A stretch of 64,000 nucleotides of DNA from Candidatus Parcubacteria bacterium. GTDB taxonomy: Bacteria > Patescibacteria > ABY1 > BM507 > UBA12075. Each line of letters opens with the position of its first letter. Positions within the stretch are counted from its first letter, which is position 1. Below, one piece after another: positions 9,743 to 19,838 of the stretch. The stretch is taken from the NCBI GenBank assembly GCA_002869165.1, contig PKTK01000013.1:1-64000 (forward strand), read 5' to 3'. Under the pieces are notes generated by a model. It was given only the letters and a program-made list of their open reading frames with translations. It made no database searches and was not told the DNA's origin. The translations under genes and the position numbers were made by a program.

Positions 9743-11005
9743 TTATGGCACCAAAGACTTAAACATCTTTTTCAACTTCTCAACACCTTTTTCTACTATT
9801 GCTCCCCCTGGCATCCTTAAACCGCTTCCACCATTATAAACCTGAGAGCCCCAAGCAACCAATCCCAAAGCATTCAAAAATTCAGTTTCATTTACTTTAT
9901 CAATTACCGAATCAATATTTGAATTAGTGCCTAGCACTGCTGGAAGCCGGAGCTGTTTTTTAGCAACGCTGATTATATTCTTAATCTTTGTGCCACCACC
10001 TATCAAATAAACTCATCCGGGAAGCATACCAGACCTTTCAATACTGGCAAATTCTTCATCAACTTTTTCAAATATCTCTTCTACTCTAGCTTCAATGATT
10101 TGTGCTAGATACATTTCATTCACTTTATTAATCTCATTTTCCACACCTTCTTCTTTGGCAATGTCAGAGATATCAATTTCACTTTTTTTATTCATTCCTT
10201 CGGGATTAGCTGAGCCATATTTTACTTTAATTTTGTCTGCCAAACTAATAGGACACCTGAGGCCTATAGCAATGTCAGCAGTAATATGTTCAGACCCTAT
10301 AGGAATAACCGCAGTATGTAAGAGCTCTCCTTCTTCAAAAACTGCCATAGAGGTAGTTGATGCACCAATGTTTATCAATGCTGCACCCAAGTCTTTTTGT
10401 TTGCTACTAATAACTGCTTCAGATGCTGCTAGTGGTGATAAAACCAAATCATCAATTTCCAAACCTGTTCTAAAAATTGCTTTAGTTAAATTTTTAATCT
10501 GGCTGGTTAAACCCTGAATAATCAAAGTCTCAACTTCAAGTCTAACGCCAATCATACCGACTGGATCACGTATATCATCCTGATTATCCACCGAAAACTT
10601 AATAGGAATTACATGGAGAATCTCATAATTTGGCGGTACAGACAAAGCTCTTGCTGCTTCTAAGGCACGATCAACATCTTCATGGCTTATTTCACCGTCG
10701 CTTCTTCCAATTGCAACCACACCCTTGCTCTTTTCACACTTAATATGAGGGCTGTTCATTGAAACCCATACACTCTCAACTGGCACTCCGATGATTTTTT
10801 CAGTTTTTTCAAGACATGCTGAAATTGAAGATGTAACATCTTCAATGCTCTTTACCACTCCTTTGTTTATGCCCATAGACTCAACATTTACTGCACCAAT
10901 TATTTGCACAGCGTTACCATCCTGATTTAGACCACCTCGTTGACCAACCACCAACCTAACCTCTGTGGAACCTATATCTAAACCGGCAATTATTTCTTCT
11001 TTCAT
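9743..11005 (-). CDS. ftsA: Cell division protein FtsA, interrupted by one in-frame TGA
   Basis: Actin-like ATPase that tethers FtsZ to the membrane. The N-terminal part (MKEEIIAGLDIGSTEVRLVVG phosphate-1 block, 1C subdomain, INIGASTTSMAVFEEGEL phosphate-2 block) ends at TGA 10013-10015. The same frame then continues VYLIGGGTKIKNI (adenosine motif) to the C-terminal amphipathic end KLKKMFKSLVP. Ignoring the TGA the protein is 420 codons, the normal FtsA length. The TGA replaces a residue that is usually small/Gly in LPxGVVLTGG, and a single GGA to TGA change would explain it. The start is set at MKEEII (11005); it lacks a Shine-Dalgarno. It could be a sequencing error, a readthrough site or a real lesion. 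Confidence 0.9.
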
Positions 11006-11114
11006 AATATTATTTAAAAATTCACAAACCTCACATAAATACTCCAAAAAATTTATAGGTATGTTTTAAACTTAAGCTTAATAATTATAACACAAAAAAA
11101 CAATAATTTCTACT

Positions 11115-11471
11115 TTAAAAAATATAAGGCCAAAAAATCAATATACCAATAATAGCTGACACCATTGCAGCTAATAAAACGGCAGCGGCCATAATATCTT
11201 TAATTTCTTTTACGTAATTGTTTAGTCGCGGTTTCAAAACATCTGCAATCCGCTCAACTGCAGAATTGGCAAATTCCATTAAAACAACCAAGCCAATTAA
11301 AAAAATAATTATTGATAACTCAATCCTATCTAATTTCAAAACAATCGCTAAAATTATAACCACCAGTCCCACAAATGATTGAATGTGTAAATTTTGTTCC
11401 TCTTTGTATGTTTTAACTAAACCTCTAAATGCATAGGTAAAGCTTTTATAAAGTCTTTTTACTCTAATCAT
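11115..11471 (-). CDS. dgkA: Diacylglycerol/undecaprenol kinase DgkA family
   Basis: Small integral membrane kinase that recycles undecaprenol or diacylglycerol. There are three membrane segments (about residues 30-48, 52-70, 92-115) and the family motif EFANSAVERIADV followed by KEIKDIMAAAVLLAA. The 118-aa length is typical. It lies just downstream of ybeY and a 37-aa membrane peptide on the same strand, the usual ybeY-dgkA neighbourhood. Confidence 0.92.
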   Translation of the reverse strand: MIRVKRLYKSFTYAFRGLVKTYKEEQNLHIQSFVGLVVIILAIVLKLDRIELSIIIFLIGLVVLMEFANSAVERIADVLKPRLNNYVKEIKDIMAAAVLLAAMVSAIIGILIFWPYIF

Positions 11472-11475
11472 AATT

Positions 11476-11589
11476 TTACGCTACTTGAAATCCCCATATA
11501 ACAGCAAACTGTATCAAAGAAATCATCAAAGTCAAAAAAACCAAAGCGAAGCTAAAAGTATACAAATGTAATATTATTTTACTTAACAT
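11476..11589 (-). CDS. 37-aa single-membrane-segment peptide between ybeY and dgkA
   Basis: Starts ATG 11589 inside the last codons of ybeY (11-bp overlap) and ends 4 bp before dgkA, so it would be translationally coupled within the operon. The sequence MLSKIILHLYTFSFALVFLT continues to a second hydrophobic stretch ending WGFQVA: one long membrane helix. No family is recognised. Its only support is the tight packing and hydrophobicity. Confidence 0.45.
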   Translation of the reverse strand: MLSKIILHLYTFSFALVFLTLMISLIQFAVIWGFQVA

Positions 11590-11998
11590 ATTTATTTTTA
11601 AATTCATTTAATATTTTTATCCCTTTTTCGATCATTGCCACTCTTTCTTCTTCTGTTTCGTCACTATCTCCAAGTAAATGTAATACCCCGTGTAAAATAA
11701 TAAACAATAATTCATCATGGGTATCATCAGAATAATATTTTGCTTGTCTTTTTATTTGATCAAAATCAACTATTAATTCTCCCAAAAAATCATCCTCTCC
11801 TTCAAATGATAAAACATCTGTAACAGAATCTTTTTTTCGATATTCTTTATTTATTTTTCTGATTTCCTTATCGTCAACAATTGCTATTGATATTTCCTTG
11901 TTCTTGAGTTCATATTTACCACTAATAAACTGTAAAAAATCTTCTAGCTCTTCTTCGTTAATTAAGCTTTCGCTAACATTATTAATATTTACTTCCAT
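11579..11998 (-). CDS. ybeY: Endoribonuclease YbeY (rRNA maturation), atypical metal site
   Basis: Metal-dependent RNase involved in 16S 3'-end maturation and ribosome quality control. The core RKKDSVTDVLSFEGEDDFLGELIVD and FIILHGVLHLLG are typical. The usual zinc motif HGxxHLxGYDH here reads HGVLHLLGDSDE, so the third His is replaced by Asp/Ser. The 139-aa length is normal. It overlaps the small gene downstream and follows the 348-aa surface protein after 2 bp. Confidence 0.9.
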   Translation of the reverse strand: MEVNINNVSESLINEEELEDFLQFISGKYELKNKEISIAIVDDKEIRKINKEYRKKDSVTDVLSFEGEDDFLGELIVDFDQIKRQAKYYSDDTHDELLFIILHGVLHLLGDSDETEEERVAMIEKGIKILNEFKNKYVK

Positions 11999-12000
11999 CT

Positions 12001-13047
12001 TTATTCACTAATAACTTCTAAGCTTTTTATCATTAAATCAAAAATATTCTTATAATACAATGTATTATCATCACCAATTACATAATTAAATACAATAACA
12101 TTTTTTGTCACAGGATGTTCAAGATAAACATTTAAGCCCGTATCACTCTTTATTCCCTGCCATTCACCGTTTGTTATTCTTAAACTTGGATCTATTTCGT
12201 TTATACACAAATAATCCATATACATTTCATCAAAACTATCAAAGTCATTATTTTCATCTGAAATAATTTGGATAAACTGCCCTCTACCTATATCTACAAT
12301 CAAAGATTCATTACCTGATATAGCCTCGACTGTCCATAGTTTACTTACATAGAAACTAAAAGCAAATTCTTTATTTAAGTATTTTTCAATATTAACATTG
12401 TAAATTAATTTTCCGCCAGATATTGGATCATACAAGTTCATTACTTCATCTTTGTCTGGATATGTATCGCTATCAGTGTCTTCAGAGTGCGGACTGGAAG
12501 TAAAAATAAGTTCCTCATAATCACTTAAGCCGTCTCTATCTGAATCTATCGGATCGACAAAAGATGAATTTATATCTTCAATCGTCTTGGTACTTGAGGC
12601 AGGGTCTTTATCATCGCTTGAACTAATATCATTCAAATATTTTTCAACTGCATCATCACTTGATACATTATCTACTTCTAAATCGTCCAAATCAGTTTTC
12701 TGCTCTTCTTTATCTTGTTTCTGATTATCTGTTTGTGATTGATCATTGGACTGATTTGTTTCGTTTATTTCTGGACTTACATCAAATTGTGGTCCTTTTT
12801 TTATAAAACTAAAATATATTACAAAAAAAGCAAAAACTAAAAAAATAAATCCCACCAGTAAAATAATAAATCCTGTTCCTTTAGCAGAATTTTTCTGACT
12901 AGTCACTTCAGTAGCTTTGTATCTTCTGGGCATCGTGTGAATAGTAATATTCTCTCCAAGATTTGCTTCTTCTTCACCTTCAACAATGTTTACATAATTT
13001 TTGTCTTGATTAGAGATTTGATTTATCTCCTTGTTTTCTTCTATCAT
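12001..13047 (-). CDS. Membrane-anchored acidic protein with EF-hand-like (thrombospondin type-3) repeats
   Basis: A 57-residue charged cytoplasmic N-terminus, one membrane helix (about residues 58-82), then an Asn/Asp/Glu/Ser-rich linker. A calcium-loop region DSDRDGLSDYEEL...DTDSDTYPDKDEV (about 165-205) and a folded C-terminal domain of about 135 residues (KYLNKEFAFSFYVSKLW...) follow. The thrombospondin-3 loops would bind Ca2+ outside the cell. It lies 5 bp from the next upstream gene, which has the same architecture, so the two probably form one operon. Function unknown. Confidence 0.8.
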   Translation of the reverse strand: MIEENKEINQISNQDKNYVNIVEGEEEANLGENITIHTMPRRYKATEVTSQKNSAKGTGFIILLVGFIFLVFAFFVIYFSFIKKGPQFDVSPEINETNQSNDQSQTDNQKQDKEEQKTDLDDLEVDNVSSDDAVEKYLNDISSSDDKDPASSTKTIEDINSSFVDPIDSDRDGLSDYEELIFTSSPHSEDTDSDTYPDKDEVMNLYDPISGGKLIYNVNIEKYLNKEFAFSFYVSKLWTVEAISGNESLIVDIGRGQFIQIISDENNDFDSFDEMYMDYLCINEIDPSLRITNGEWQGIKSDTGLNVYLEHPVTKNVIVFNYVIGDDNTLYYKNIFDLMIKSLEVISE

Positions 13048-13052
13048 ATAAA

Positions 13053-13802
13053 TTAATTTATACTATATAATTTACCTTCCCCATTTGGGTTATAGCCACT
13101 TTTTACTTCATCTCCATCTCCATATCCATCTCCGTCAGTATCGCTATTTGAATGATTTGTTTTATACACTTTTACTTCTTCTTTATCGAACAAACCATCT
13201 CCATCAGTGTCAACTAAATTTATATTTGTTCCTGCTACTAATTCCTCCTCATCACTTAGACCATCTCCATCGGTATCCAACACAAAATCAGAAGATTTTT
13301 CTATTTCAGTGTTGTTTGTTGTAGTTGGTTCTGAATTGTCTTCCTTTTTCAAAGTATTGGTACTGTTTACAATCTCATCCACAGAATCATTATTTTTTTT
13401 ATCGCTATTTAAAAAACCTTGAGAATTAACACTATTTATTTCGTCTATTCCAGAATTATTTGAACTGAGCGAAGCAAAAAACGCTCTATAAACATACACC
13501 CCAATCAAAGCAATAACTAACAAGGAAATTACCATTAAAGCGAAAACAATCAGTTTACTTTTAGTGTCCATGGTTTGAATTGGCATTTGTTCTACATTTT
13601 GCTGACCAATCTGTGCTGGAATGGTTTCCATCTGATTGAGATTTTTTGGTTGAAATGCTTCTGGTTTTGAATTGTCCATACCAGAAAAAATATCCTCAAC
13701 TGAATCATTCGGTCTTACATTCTTGGGTGAGGGAGGTTTGGGTTCTGACGGAACATTGGCTACTCCTCCATTTTGATCATTGTTTGGAATATCATCAAAC
13801 AT
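13053..13802 (-). CDS. Membrane-anchored protein with three thrombospondin type-3 (DxDGDG) repeats
   Basis: The Pro/Asn-rich N-terminal 80 residues are followed by a membrane helix (KLIVFALMVISLLVIALIGV, about 83-102), a Ser/Asn/Thr-rich linker, then DTDGDGLSDEEEL, DTDGDGLFDKEEV and DTDGDGYGDGDEV near the C-terminus. These are calcium-binding loops common on the surface of CPR and other bacteria. It shares layout with the 348-aa neighbour. A Ca-stabilised surface or pilus-associated role is inferred. Confidence 0.82.
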   Translation of the reverse strand: MFDDIPNNDQNGGVANVPSEPKPPSPKNVRPNDSVEDIFSGMDNSKPEAFQPKNLNQMETIPAQIGQQNVEQMPIQTMDTKSKLIVFALMVISLLVIALIGVYVYRAFFASLSSNNSGIDEINSVNSQGFLNSDKKNNDSVDEIVNSTNTLKKEDNSEPTTTNNTEIEKSSDFVLDTDGDGLSDEEELVAGTNINLVDTDGDGLFDKEEVKVYKTNHSNSDTDGDGYGDGDEVKSGYNPNGEGKLYSIN

Positions 13803-13820
13803 AATTATTTATTTATTTTA

Positions 13821-16379
13821 TTATTCTTGTGTTCTTGTATCTAAGATTTCACTAAAAGGCCCTGGATTATCACTTTCATCAAGAGCTCTCACTCCAAAAT
13901 AATAAGTGGTGTCAGGATTCAAATCCTGTATCACAATAGAGGTATAAGACTCAGCATCTAATACAGCACCAAAAGGTGGTCCCTCAAACAAACCATAAGA
14001 AACTTCATACCTGTCTGCATCAGCTAATTCATTCCAGGACAATTTAATATAACTAGAAACAACATCGCTTATTTCAAAACCTGTTACAACATCTGGTGCG
14101 CTTTCATCTTTTGGAATAATGTATTTCTCACCAAAAAATGAACTTTCAGAATTATCACTTGTATATGATGTTACATTAAAATAATAAGTTTTACCATTCT
14201 CTAACTTCTCAGCTGTATATTCAGTATTTCCCGGAATTTCCACATAAGAATCATAATCTCCACTCCTTGTTCCCCAATAAACTTTGTAACCAGCAGCACC
14301 AGAAACTGGAGTCCATGACAAATGAACTGCGCCACCATCAGAGGATGATTCTACATTTGAAATCGTTTGAATACTACCAACTGGTGGCGGTGCTTTATAT
14401 GAAAAATAATGTTGGCTCATGACTCCAGGAGCTAAAGAACCAGAAGTACCTACGCTATCAAAAGCTGGTAAATCATCAAAAGTACCAACTCCACCATCAT
14501 CTCGACAATAATAAATATCATAATTATACGTATTTGGATTTGGCTTCCATGGCTCCCAGACGCCATTTTCTATTGGTGGCCAAGGGTTCTCGCAAACAAA
14601 AAGATAAACCGGAGCTTCCGCACTCAAACCATCTCCCATCATAGATGAATTTGATCCAGAATAAGGATTCATATTGATCACTGCTTCAATCACGCTTCTA
14701 CCATCAACTACACCAGGCACAGCTTGGACCAACCTCTCGTTTTTAGCTAAATCAGAAACGTTATCAAATCTAGCCACTCCTTCATTATGGCTACTAATTA
14801 CCCAATCCCAATTATAACCATCCATTGGTGAAAGAACTTGATTATCTCCACTTAAAGCCTGGGCTATAAATAATTTATCTCCATCTCTAACAGTATCAAA
14901 AGTTGGATTATCAGCTACTACGGAATCATCTTCACTAGCCGAATCTTGACTAGTTTTAAATAAATATGAGCTTGGTTCTATGTTTACATTTTCGACCACA
15001 CATACACCACCTGTGCCATTTTGATCTGAAATTGTTGTAAAAGTTTGATGAAAGTGGCCATCCATGCTTACACCCCAAAAACTCAGTATTCCCTGGTCGG
15101 TTTCATCATTCAAGTCCAAATCACCTAAAATAATCACATGATAAAGAGTAGAAACATCCAGAAAGCTATTAGGAGAAAAAATAACATCATCGCCAACCGA
15201 TCTAGATGTGCCATTTATCACACAAGCATTTAGCCCTGAAGTACCAAATGAAAAAGCTGATAATATACTTGCATCATCAAGATATCGCGTATCAGATGGA
15301 CAAGTACTTCCGTATTCACCAACAATTAAGACATTCTTAGACAATGATCCAGCATTCATGTTTTGATTAAAAGTTATTCTAATTTCAGAATTAGTACAAA
15401 CATCACTACTACTATCACTTGGAATAACTGACTGAACAACTGGACGAGGACGACAACAAGTATCATCAGAGCAACCAGAACTATAGCCACATTGAGCATC
15501 ACTTGAACAACCGCAACAAACACCCTTATCAGCACCAGGACATCTTCCCTCAACATTAGTACAGCTCAAAGTTGGATACATGAGTTTGCACTGATCTTCT
15601 TCAGTTCCGGCCAAAGTCATATCACAACAACACTCACAGCTTGAGTCACCCAAGCCACAACTATTATCACTACAACCTGATGAACCAGTACAAGAAAGTC
15701 CAGCTCGACATGGAATATTACATAAATTTTCACTAGGATTATAGCAAGAATCTGTATTATCAATCACACACTGACATCTAGCATCACAGGAATAATATGC
15801 ACCAAAATTTGATTGACAGTAAGAATCGTTGGGAACACACATATCACCCGAAGATGAACATTGCATAGGCAAGGAACCAAGACCAGAACCTCCGCCATAA
15901 CCACCACTTCCTCCTAAACTGTTGCCTCCTCCATTTAAATTTGCTCCTGTTGTAACTCGGTAAATTGCATCAATAGCAAAACTAGCCAAAGCAAAAGCTG
16001 AAAGAACTATAATAAGTCCAATGATACCACTAATCAATGTTTTTTTGGCCAAACTAATCTTATCTGGATTCCCCCCTGACATCATCCACATAAAACCAGC
16101 ATACATGATGATAACTATAGCTATTATTCCTAAAAATCCTAAAGCTAAATTGATTATATTAGCTATAATATATCTAGGATCATCATTGCCTAGTCCAATT
16201 CTATTTTGTACCCCTTCAGCTGTTTGCCCCCACAAGGTAGCATCAGATGAACCAGTATTGCTATTATAACCAGTTGAGTCAGCCAAGACTGGATTGAGCT
16301 GAAAGAAAAAAAATATAAATGCTACAAAAAACAAACTATACAAACATAGTTTGGAATTTTTTTTAAAAAAACCTAACAT
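13821..16379 (-). CDS. Giant pilin-like surface protein: TrbC/VirB2-type two-helix domain fused to Cys-rich, Ig-like and FN3 domains
   Basis: The 852 aa start with a signal peptide (about 1-33). A two-helix TrbC/VirB2-like module follows (about 68-130, IIMYAGFMWMMSGG...KKTLISGIIGLIIVL), which matches the stand-alone proteins at 44244 and 48443. Then come a Gly-rich hinge, a Cys-rich region of about 140 residues with many CxxC/CC pairs, a bacterial Ig-like (Big_5-type) block starting PVVQSVIPSDSSSD, and two fibronectin III domains at the C-terminus. It probably projects outward with the pilin module in the membrane. It is the first gene of the block leading to ybeY. Confidence 0.85.
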   Translation of the reverse strand: MLGFFKKNSKLCLYSLFFVAFIFFFFQLNPVLADSTGYNSNTGSSDATLWGQTAEGVQNRIGLGNDDPRYIIANIINLALGFLGIIAIVIIMYAGFMWMMSGGNPDKISLAKKTLISGIIGLIIVLSAFALASFAIDAIYRVTTGANLNGGGNSLGGSGGYGGGSGLGSLPMQCSSSGDMCVPNDSYCQSNFGAYYSCDARCQCVIDNTDSCYNPSENLCNIPCRAGLSCTGSSGCSDNSCGLGDSSCECCCDMTLAGTEEDQCKLMYPTLSCTNVEGRCPGADKGVCCGCSSDAQCGYSSGCSDDTCCRPRPVVQSVIPSDSSSDVCTNSEIRITFNQNMNAGSLSKNVLIVGEYGSTCPSDTRYLDDASILSAFSFGTSGLNACVINGTSRSVGDDVIFSPNSFLDVSTLYHVIILGDLDLNDETDQGILSFWGVSMDGHFHQTFTTISDQNGTGGVCVVENVNIEPSSYLFKTSQDSASEDDSVVADNPTFDTVRDGDKLFIAQALSGDNQVLSPMDGYNWDWVISSHNEGVARFDNVSDLAKNERLVQAVPGVVDGRSVIEAVINMNPYSGSNSSMMGDGLSAEAPVYLFVCENPWPPIENGVWEPWKPNPNTYNYDIYYCRDDGGVGTFDDLPAFDSVGTSGSLAPGVMSQHYFSYKAPPPVGSIQTISNVESSSDGGAVHLSWTPVSGAAGYKVYWGTRSGDYDSYVEIPGNTEYTAEKLENGKTYYFNVTSYTSDNSESSFFGEKYIIPKDESAPDVVTGFEISDVVSSYIKLSWNELADADRYEVSYGLFEGPPFGAVLDAESYTSIVIQDLNPDTTYYFGVRALDESDNPGPFSEILDTRTQE

Positions 16380-16476
16380 GAATAATTTATAATAAATTTA
16401 GATTGACTAATCCACAGTTTTATAATAATATTATAACATAAATTTAAGTCTTTGAGCAAATATTTATTTATAAGCT

Positions 16477-17940
16477 ATGACCATAGAGCAAATTACCAAT
16501 AAATTAAAAAATGAAAGACCCGAGGCAGACCTTGACTTGGTTAAATTAGCTTATGATTTTGCTCTAAAAGCACACGGAAAACAAAAAAGAAAAAGCGGAG
16601 AACCTTACATCCAACACAGCCTACATACTACCTTTTTACTTCTACAAATCAAGGCTGATTTACCCACTATCATTGCTGGACTCCTTCACGATGTGCCAGA
16701 AGACACTGATAAAACACTTGAAGATGTAGAAAAAGAATTTGGCTCAGAAATTGCTGGTCTAGTTGAAGGTATTACCAAATTAAGCAAAATCAAATATCGC
16801 GGAGTTGAGCGCTACAGAGAATCACTAAGAAAAATGTTCATAGCTATGGCTCAAGATTTGAGAGTTATTTTAATAAAATTTTGTGATCGCCTACATAATC
16901 TTCGCACCCTAGATGCTCTGCCTAAAGAAAAAAGACAAAGAATCGCTAATGAAACTATGGAAATATACGCACCAATTGCCGGGTTACTAGGGGTTTGGCG
17001 ACTCAAGTGGCAAATGGAGGATATTTGTTTCAAATATTTGTATCCTGAAGAATATAAAAAACTAGAATACAAATATGAAGTTGAAAAAAAGGTAGAACGC
17101 AATCAATATACCTTGAAAATAAAAAATATTCTTGGTCAAAAACTTAAAAACGAAAATATTAGCTTCAATATTGAAAATAGATTTAAACATCTCTACAGCA
17201 TTTAAAAAAAAATGCAAAAAAAGGACAGAAAATTTGATGAAATATATGACGTATTTGCTCTGCGTATCATTGTTCCTTCTATTTCTGATTGCTACAAAAC
17301 CCTAGGTATTATTCATAGTTTGTGGCGACCTAAATCAGATCGCATCAAAGACTATATAGCTGTACCAAAACCAAATGGTTACCGTTCCCTACATACAACC
17401 GTATATGGACCTGACAATAAAGCGTGCGAATTCCAGATCAGAACCCAAGAAATGCATGAAGAATCACTCTACGGTATTGCTGCTCACTGGCATTATAAAG
17501 AAAAAAGTGAACCAGGTTCATCCAAACAACAACCTCGCTGGGTAAAAGATATTTTAAATATTCAAAGACACGCTGAAAATACTAGTGACTTTATTGATAA
17601 AATGAAAGTTGATGTATTCCATAATCGCATCTTTGTTTTTTCACCAGAGGGTGACGTGTTTGACTTGCCTGAAGGAGCTACACCCGTTGATTTTGCTTAT
17701 GTGGTTCACACTGAAATCGGCAATAAAGCTAGTGGCGCCCTTATCAATAATAAAATGGCGACACTAGACACTGAACTTAGAAATGGTGATCAGGTTGAAA
17801 TTATTATAGATAAAAACCGCAAAGGACCAAACAGGGATTGGCTTAAGTTTGTTAAAACCAATCGAGCCAAAGATAAGATCAGACACGCATCCAGTCAATC
17901 TCGCTTTGATCAGATCAAGAAAATTATTCAGGGAATATAG
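16477..17940 (+). CDS. rel: RelA/SpoT-family (p)ppGpp synthetase/hydrolase, interrupted by one in-frame TAA
   Basis: Stringent-response enzyme. The HD hydrolase domain (HSLHTTFLLL, LLHDVPEDT, DRLHNLRTL) is followed by the synthetase domain (RIIVPS..., DRIKDYIAVPKPNGYRSLHTTVYG, CEFQIRTQEMHEESLYGIAAHW) and a TGS domain (VFVFSPEGDVFDLPEGATPVDFAY-like). No C-terminal ACT domain is present; the total of 488 codons is shorter than the usual 700 or more. TAA at 17203-17205 sits exactly where homologues have Tyr in KHxYSIYKKM, with the frame unchanged on both sides. A second ATG at 17212 could restart the synthetase half. No Shine-Dalgarno. Confidence 0.9.
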
Positions 17941-17997
17941 TTATATTAATTTTCAATTTTTAATTTATAATTTCTAAACAATTTTTAATCTAAAAAT

Positions 17998-18024
17998 AAA
18001 AAAACCGCTCTAAACGCGGTTTTT
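17998..18024. terminator. Bidirectional terminator between rel and the convergent gene
   Basis: AAAACCGC/GCGGTTTT hairpin with T-runs on both strands, placed between converging genes. Confidence 0.8.
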
Positions 18025-18033
18025 GTTTTTGAA

Positions 18034-18822
18034 TTAGTTTATGGGGGCTTTGTTTTTCATACACCATTCCAGTTCCAAGTAACTTTCTTTGATCGCAATT
18101 CCAATCTCTCGTAATTCATTTAGTAGATCAAGGCTTGCTCCGCTCAAATCAACCCAATCGTTGATTCTATCCATAGCTTCTAAGAGCGATTTGAAGTTTA
18201 GTCCTTTATTTGCAATCAGAAATTCATCATATTCATATGGCTCTGCCTCATCCCCATCTTCATCAGAAAAAATACTGTCAGTTATTTCTATCTTTTGATG
18301 TTCTAAGATATGATCGAATAAATCTTCATAGACAGCACACTCCAAATTATCTTTTGCTGCCTCATAAAAAGCAAAGAGTAAGCAACCTTGTCTATAGTTA
18401 TAAATATCCAAAAGATTGCCAATTCTTGGAATAGCTTTTTTCGCCTTTCTTTTTTCGTTCAAAGGAAATAGCCATTTCAATTTCTTTATCTTTTTTTCAC
18501 CAACATTTTGCATATCACCAAGTGAAAAATCTGTTTTTCTGCTCTCAGGTACTTCTTCCAAGAAAAAGTTATCAAGCGCATCCTGGTAATCAAGAAATAG
18601 TTTATAAAAATTTACTTTCTTTTCACAACCATTTTTTATATAAACTATTTTCCAAATAAGTAAATAACATCTTTCTACACCATCATCTCTTTCCGACACT
18701 TCAAAAAGCTTTCTCTCAAGATCACAAACCATACATTCATTTAAAAATCGATCAAACCATCCCAGATTGAGTTCAATATTCTCCTCTTTGCTAATTTCCA
18801 AAAGTTTTACATCCCATCTCAT
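18034..18822 (-). CDS. Hypothetical protein, 262 aa
   Basis: A soluble, charged protein rich in Leu/Glu/Asp with scattered Trp and Cys (e.g. LNLGWFDRFLNECMVCDLERKLF) and no clear catalytic motif or membrane segment. The start ATG 18822 is chosen because AAAGGAG stands 7 nt upstream; the frame extends two codons further. It is flanked by its own terminator (shared with rel) and another after the next gene, so it is a single-gene unit of the SD-bearing class. Family not recognised. Confidence 0.75.
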   Translation of the reverse strand: MRWDVKLLEISKEENIELNLGWFDRFLNECMVCDLERKLFEVSERDDGVERCYLLIWKIVYIKNGCEKKVNFYKLFLDYQDALDNFFLEEVPESRKTDFSLGDMQNVGEKKIKKLKWLFPLNEKRKAKKAIPRIGNLLDIYNYRQGCLLFAFYEAAKDNLECAVYEDLFDHILEHQKIEITDSIFSDEDGDEAEPYEYDEFLIANKGLNFKSLLEAMDRINDWVDLSGASLDLLNELREIGIAIKESYLELEWCMKNKAPIN

Positions 18823-18898
18823 ATTCACTCTCCTTTATTTTTAAAAGACCAAAATTATTTTTTTCAAATTATCACAATAAAAAAATATTTGTAAATAA

Positions 18899-18926
18899 AC
18901 AAAAAAATGCCAAAGCGCATTTTTTT
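18899..18926. terminator. Terminator after the PH-domain gene
   Basis: AAAAAATGC/GCATTTTTTT hairpin separating the PH-domain membrane gene from the 262-aa gene. Confidence 0.7.
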
Positions 18927-18964
18927 ATTTCCTAAAAGCTAACAGCTAAAACCTATAAGCTAAT

Positions 18965-19582
18965 TTAGTGTTTCATTATCTCTTGTATTTCCTCTGACTC
19001 CTTAAAATCTTTCTCAACGGCTATTTGCTCGCTCTTATCCATTTCCTTTTTATGCTTTTTCTGATTAAGACGAACTAATTTGATTATCACATCTCGAACT
19101 TCGTCAGGATTTGGCACCTGATGAAAAAAGAATCTGCTCTTGGTGCCAGCTGTTTGCACATAAACATTACCATACTTAAACATAGTTGGTATGAAGCCTT
19201 GTACTTCACTCGTTACATCCTGAATTCGGAAAAGTTTTTGCTCTGAAATAATACGAGAAAAAAAGCCTTTCTGTTGAATATCTATTATTCTCTCACTAGT
19301 AATAATCCATACATCCAAATAATAATCTATAAAAGAAAAAAAGAAAAAAAGCCAGACAAAAAGATAATAAGCGCTGGTTGAAAGAATAATAATAGCTAAA
19401 TATGTGGGAGAACTAAACATTTCTGGATAACTGATTAGCATAACTGCAAAAAAACCAAAAGGAATAATACACAAAAACATAAAAAACAAAATTTTCAAAA
19501 ATAATACAAAAAAATCTCGCCTGATTATTCTGACTATTTCTTCATTTTTTATTTTGTTTGGCAAACGATAAAGATTGAACAT
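18965..19582 (-). CDS. PH-domain (YdbS/bPH2-like) membrane protein
   Basis: Two membrane helices (about residues 28-50 and 60-85) are followed by a bacterial pleckstrin-homology fold: WIITSERIIDIQQKGFF, LFRIQDVTSEVQGFIPTMFKYGNVYVQTAG, then PNPDEVRDVIIKLV. This is the usual order of bPH2/YdbS-type proteins. The last 30 residues are a charged tail. It ends 1 bp before the start region of its upstream partner gene, suggesting co-transcription. Function in envelope stress or lipid binding is inferred from the family only. Confidence 0.82.
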   Translation of the reverse strand: MFNLYRLPNKIKNEEIVRIIRRDFFVLFLKILFFMFLCIIPFGFFAVMLISYPEMFSSPTYLAIIILSTSAYYLFVWLFFFFSFIDYYLDVWIITSERIIDIQQKGFFSRIISEQKLFRIQDVTSEVQGFIPTMFKYGNVYVQTAGTKSRFFFHQVPNPDEVRDVIIKLVRLNQKKHKKEMDKSEQIAVEKDFKESEEIQEIMKH

Positions 19583-19583
19583 A

Positions 19584-19838
19584 TTAAAAACTGTAAGGAG
19601 AATTATTTATATTGGATGAATCAAATATAACTAAAGTCCAATCAAATTGATTTATATAATAAACAGAAATTGAAAGCATAAACAAGGCAACCAAAATATA
19701 TAATACTATCACAGCATAAGTTGATAATTTTTTAAAACCAAACTTAAACATATGATACAAAGCAATCACTGAAAAAATAGCCCATACCACTATAAAGGCA
19801 AAATATAAGTATAAAAAAAATGAAAGTTTGATTGTCAT
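19584..19838 (-). CDS. Small membrane protein, 84 aa
   Basis: Two predicted membrane helices (about residues 5-30 and 40-62) and a short polar C-terminus ending NNSPYSF. It is tightly packed upstream of the PH-domain gene and without a Shine-Dalgarno. No family is recognised; it may be a partner of the PH-domain protein. Confidence 0.65.
   Translation of the reverse strand: MTIKLSFFLYLYFAFIVVWAIFSVIALYHMFKFGFKKLSTYAVIVLYILVALFMLSISVYYINQFDWTLVIFDSSNINNSPYSF

Noticed and set aside
10013..10015. Genetic code 25 (TGA = Gly), suggested by the in-frame TGA at a Gly position of ftsA
   Set aside because: Long genes elsewhere have no in-frame TGA, Gly uses GGN, TGA ends genes such as that at 56053, and the other four interruptions are TAA.
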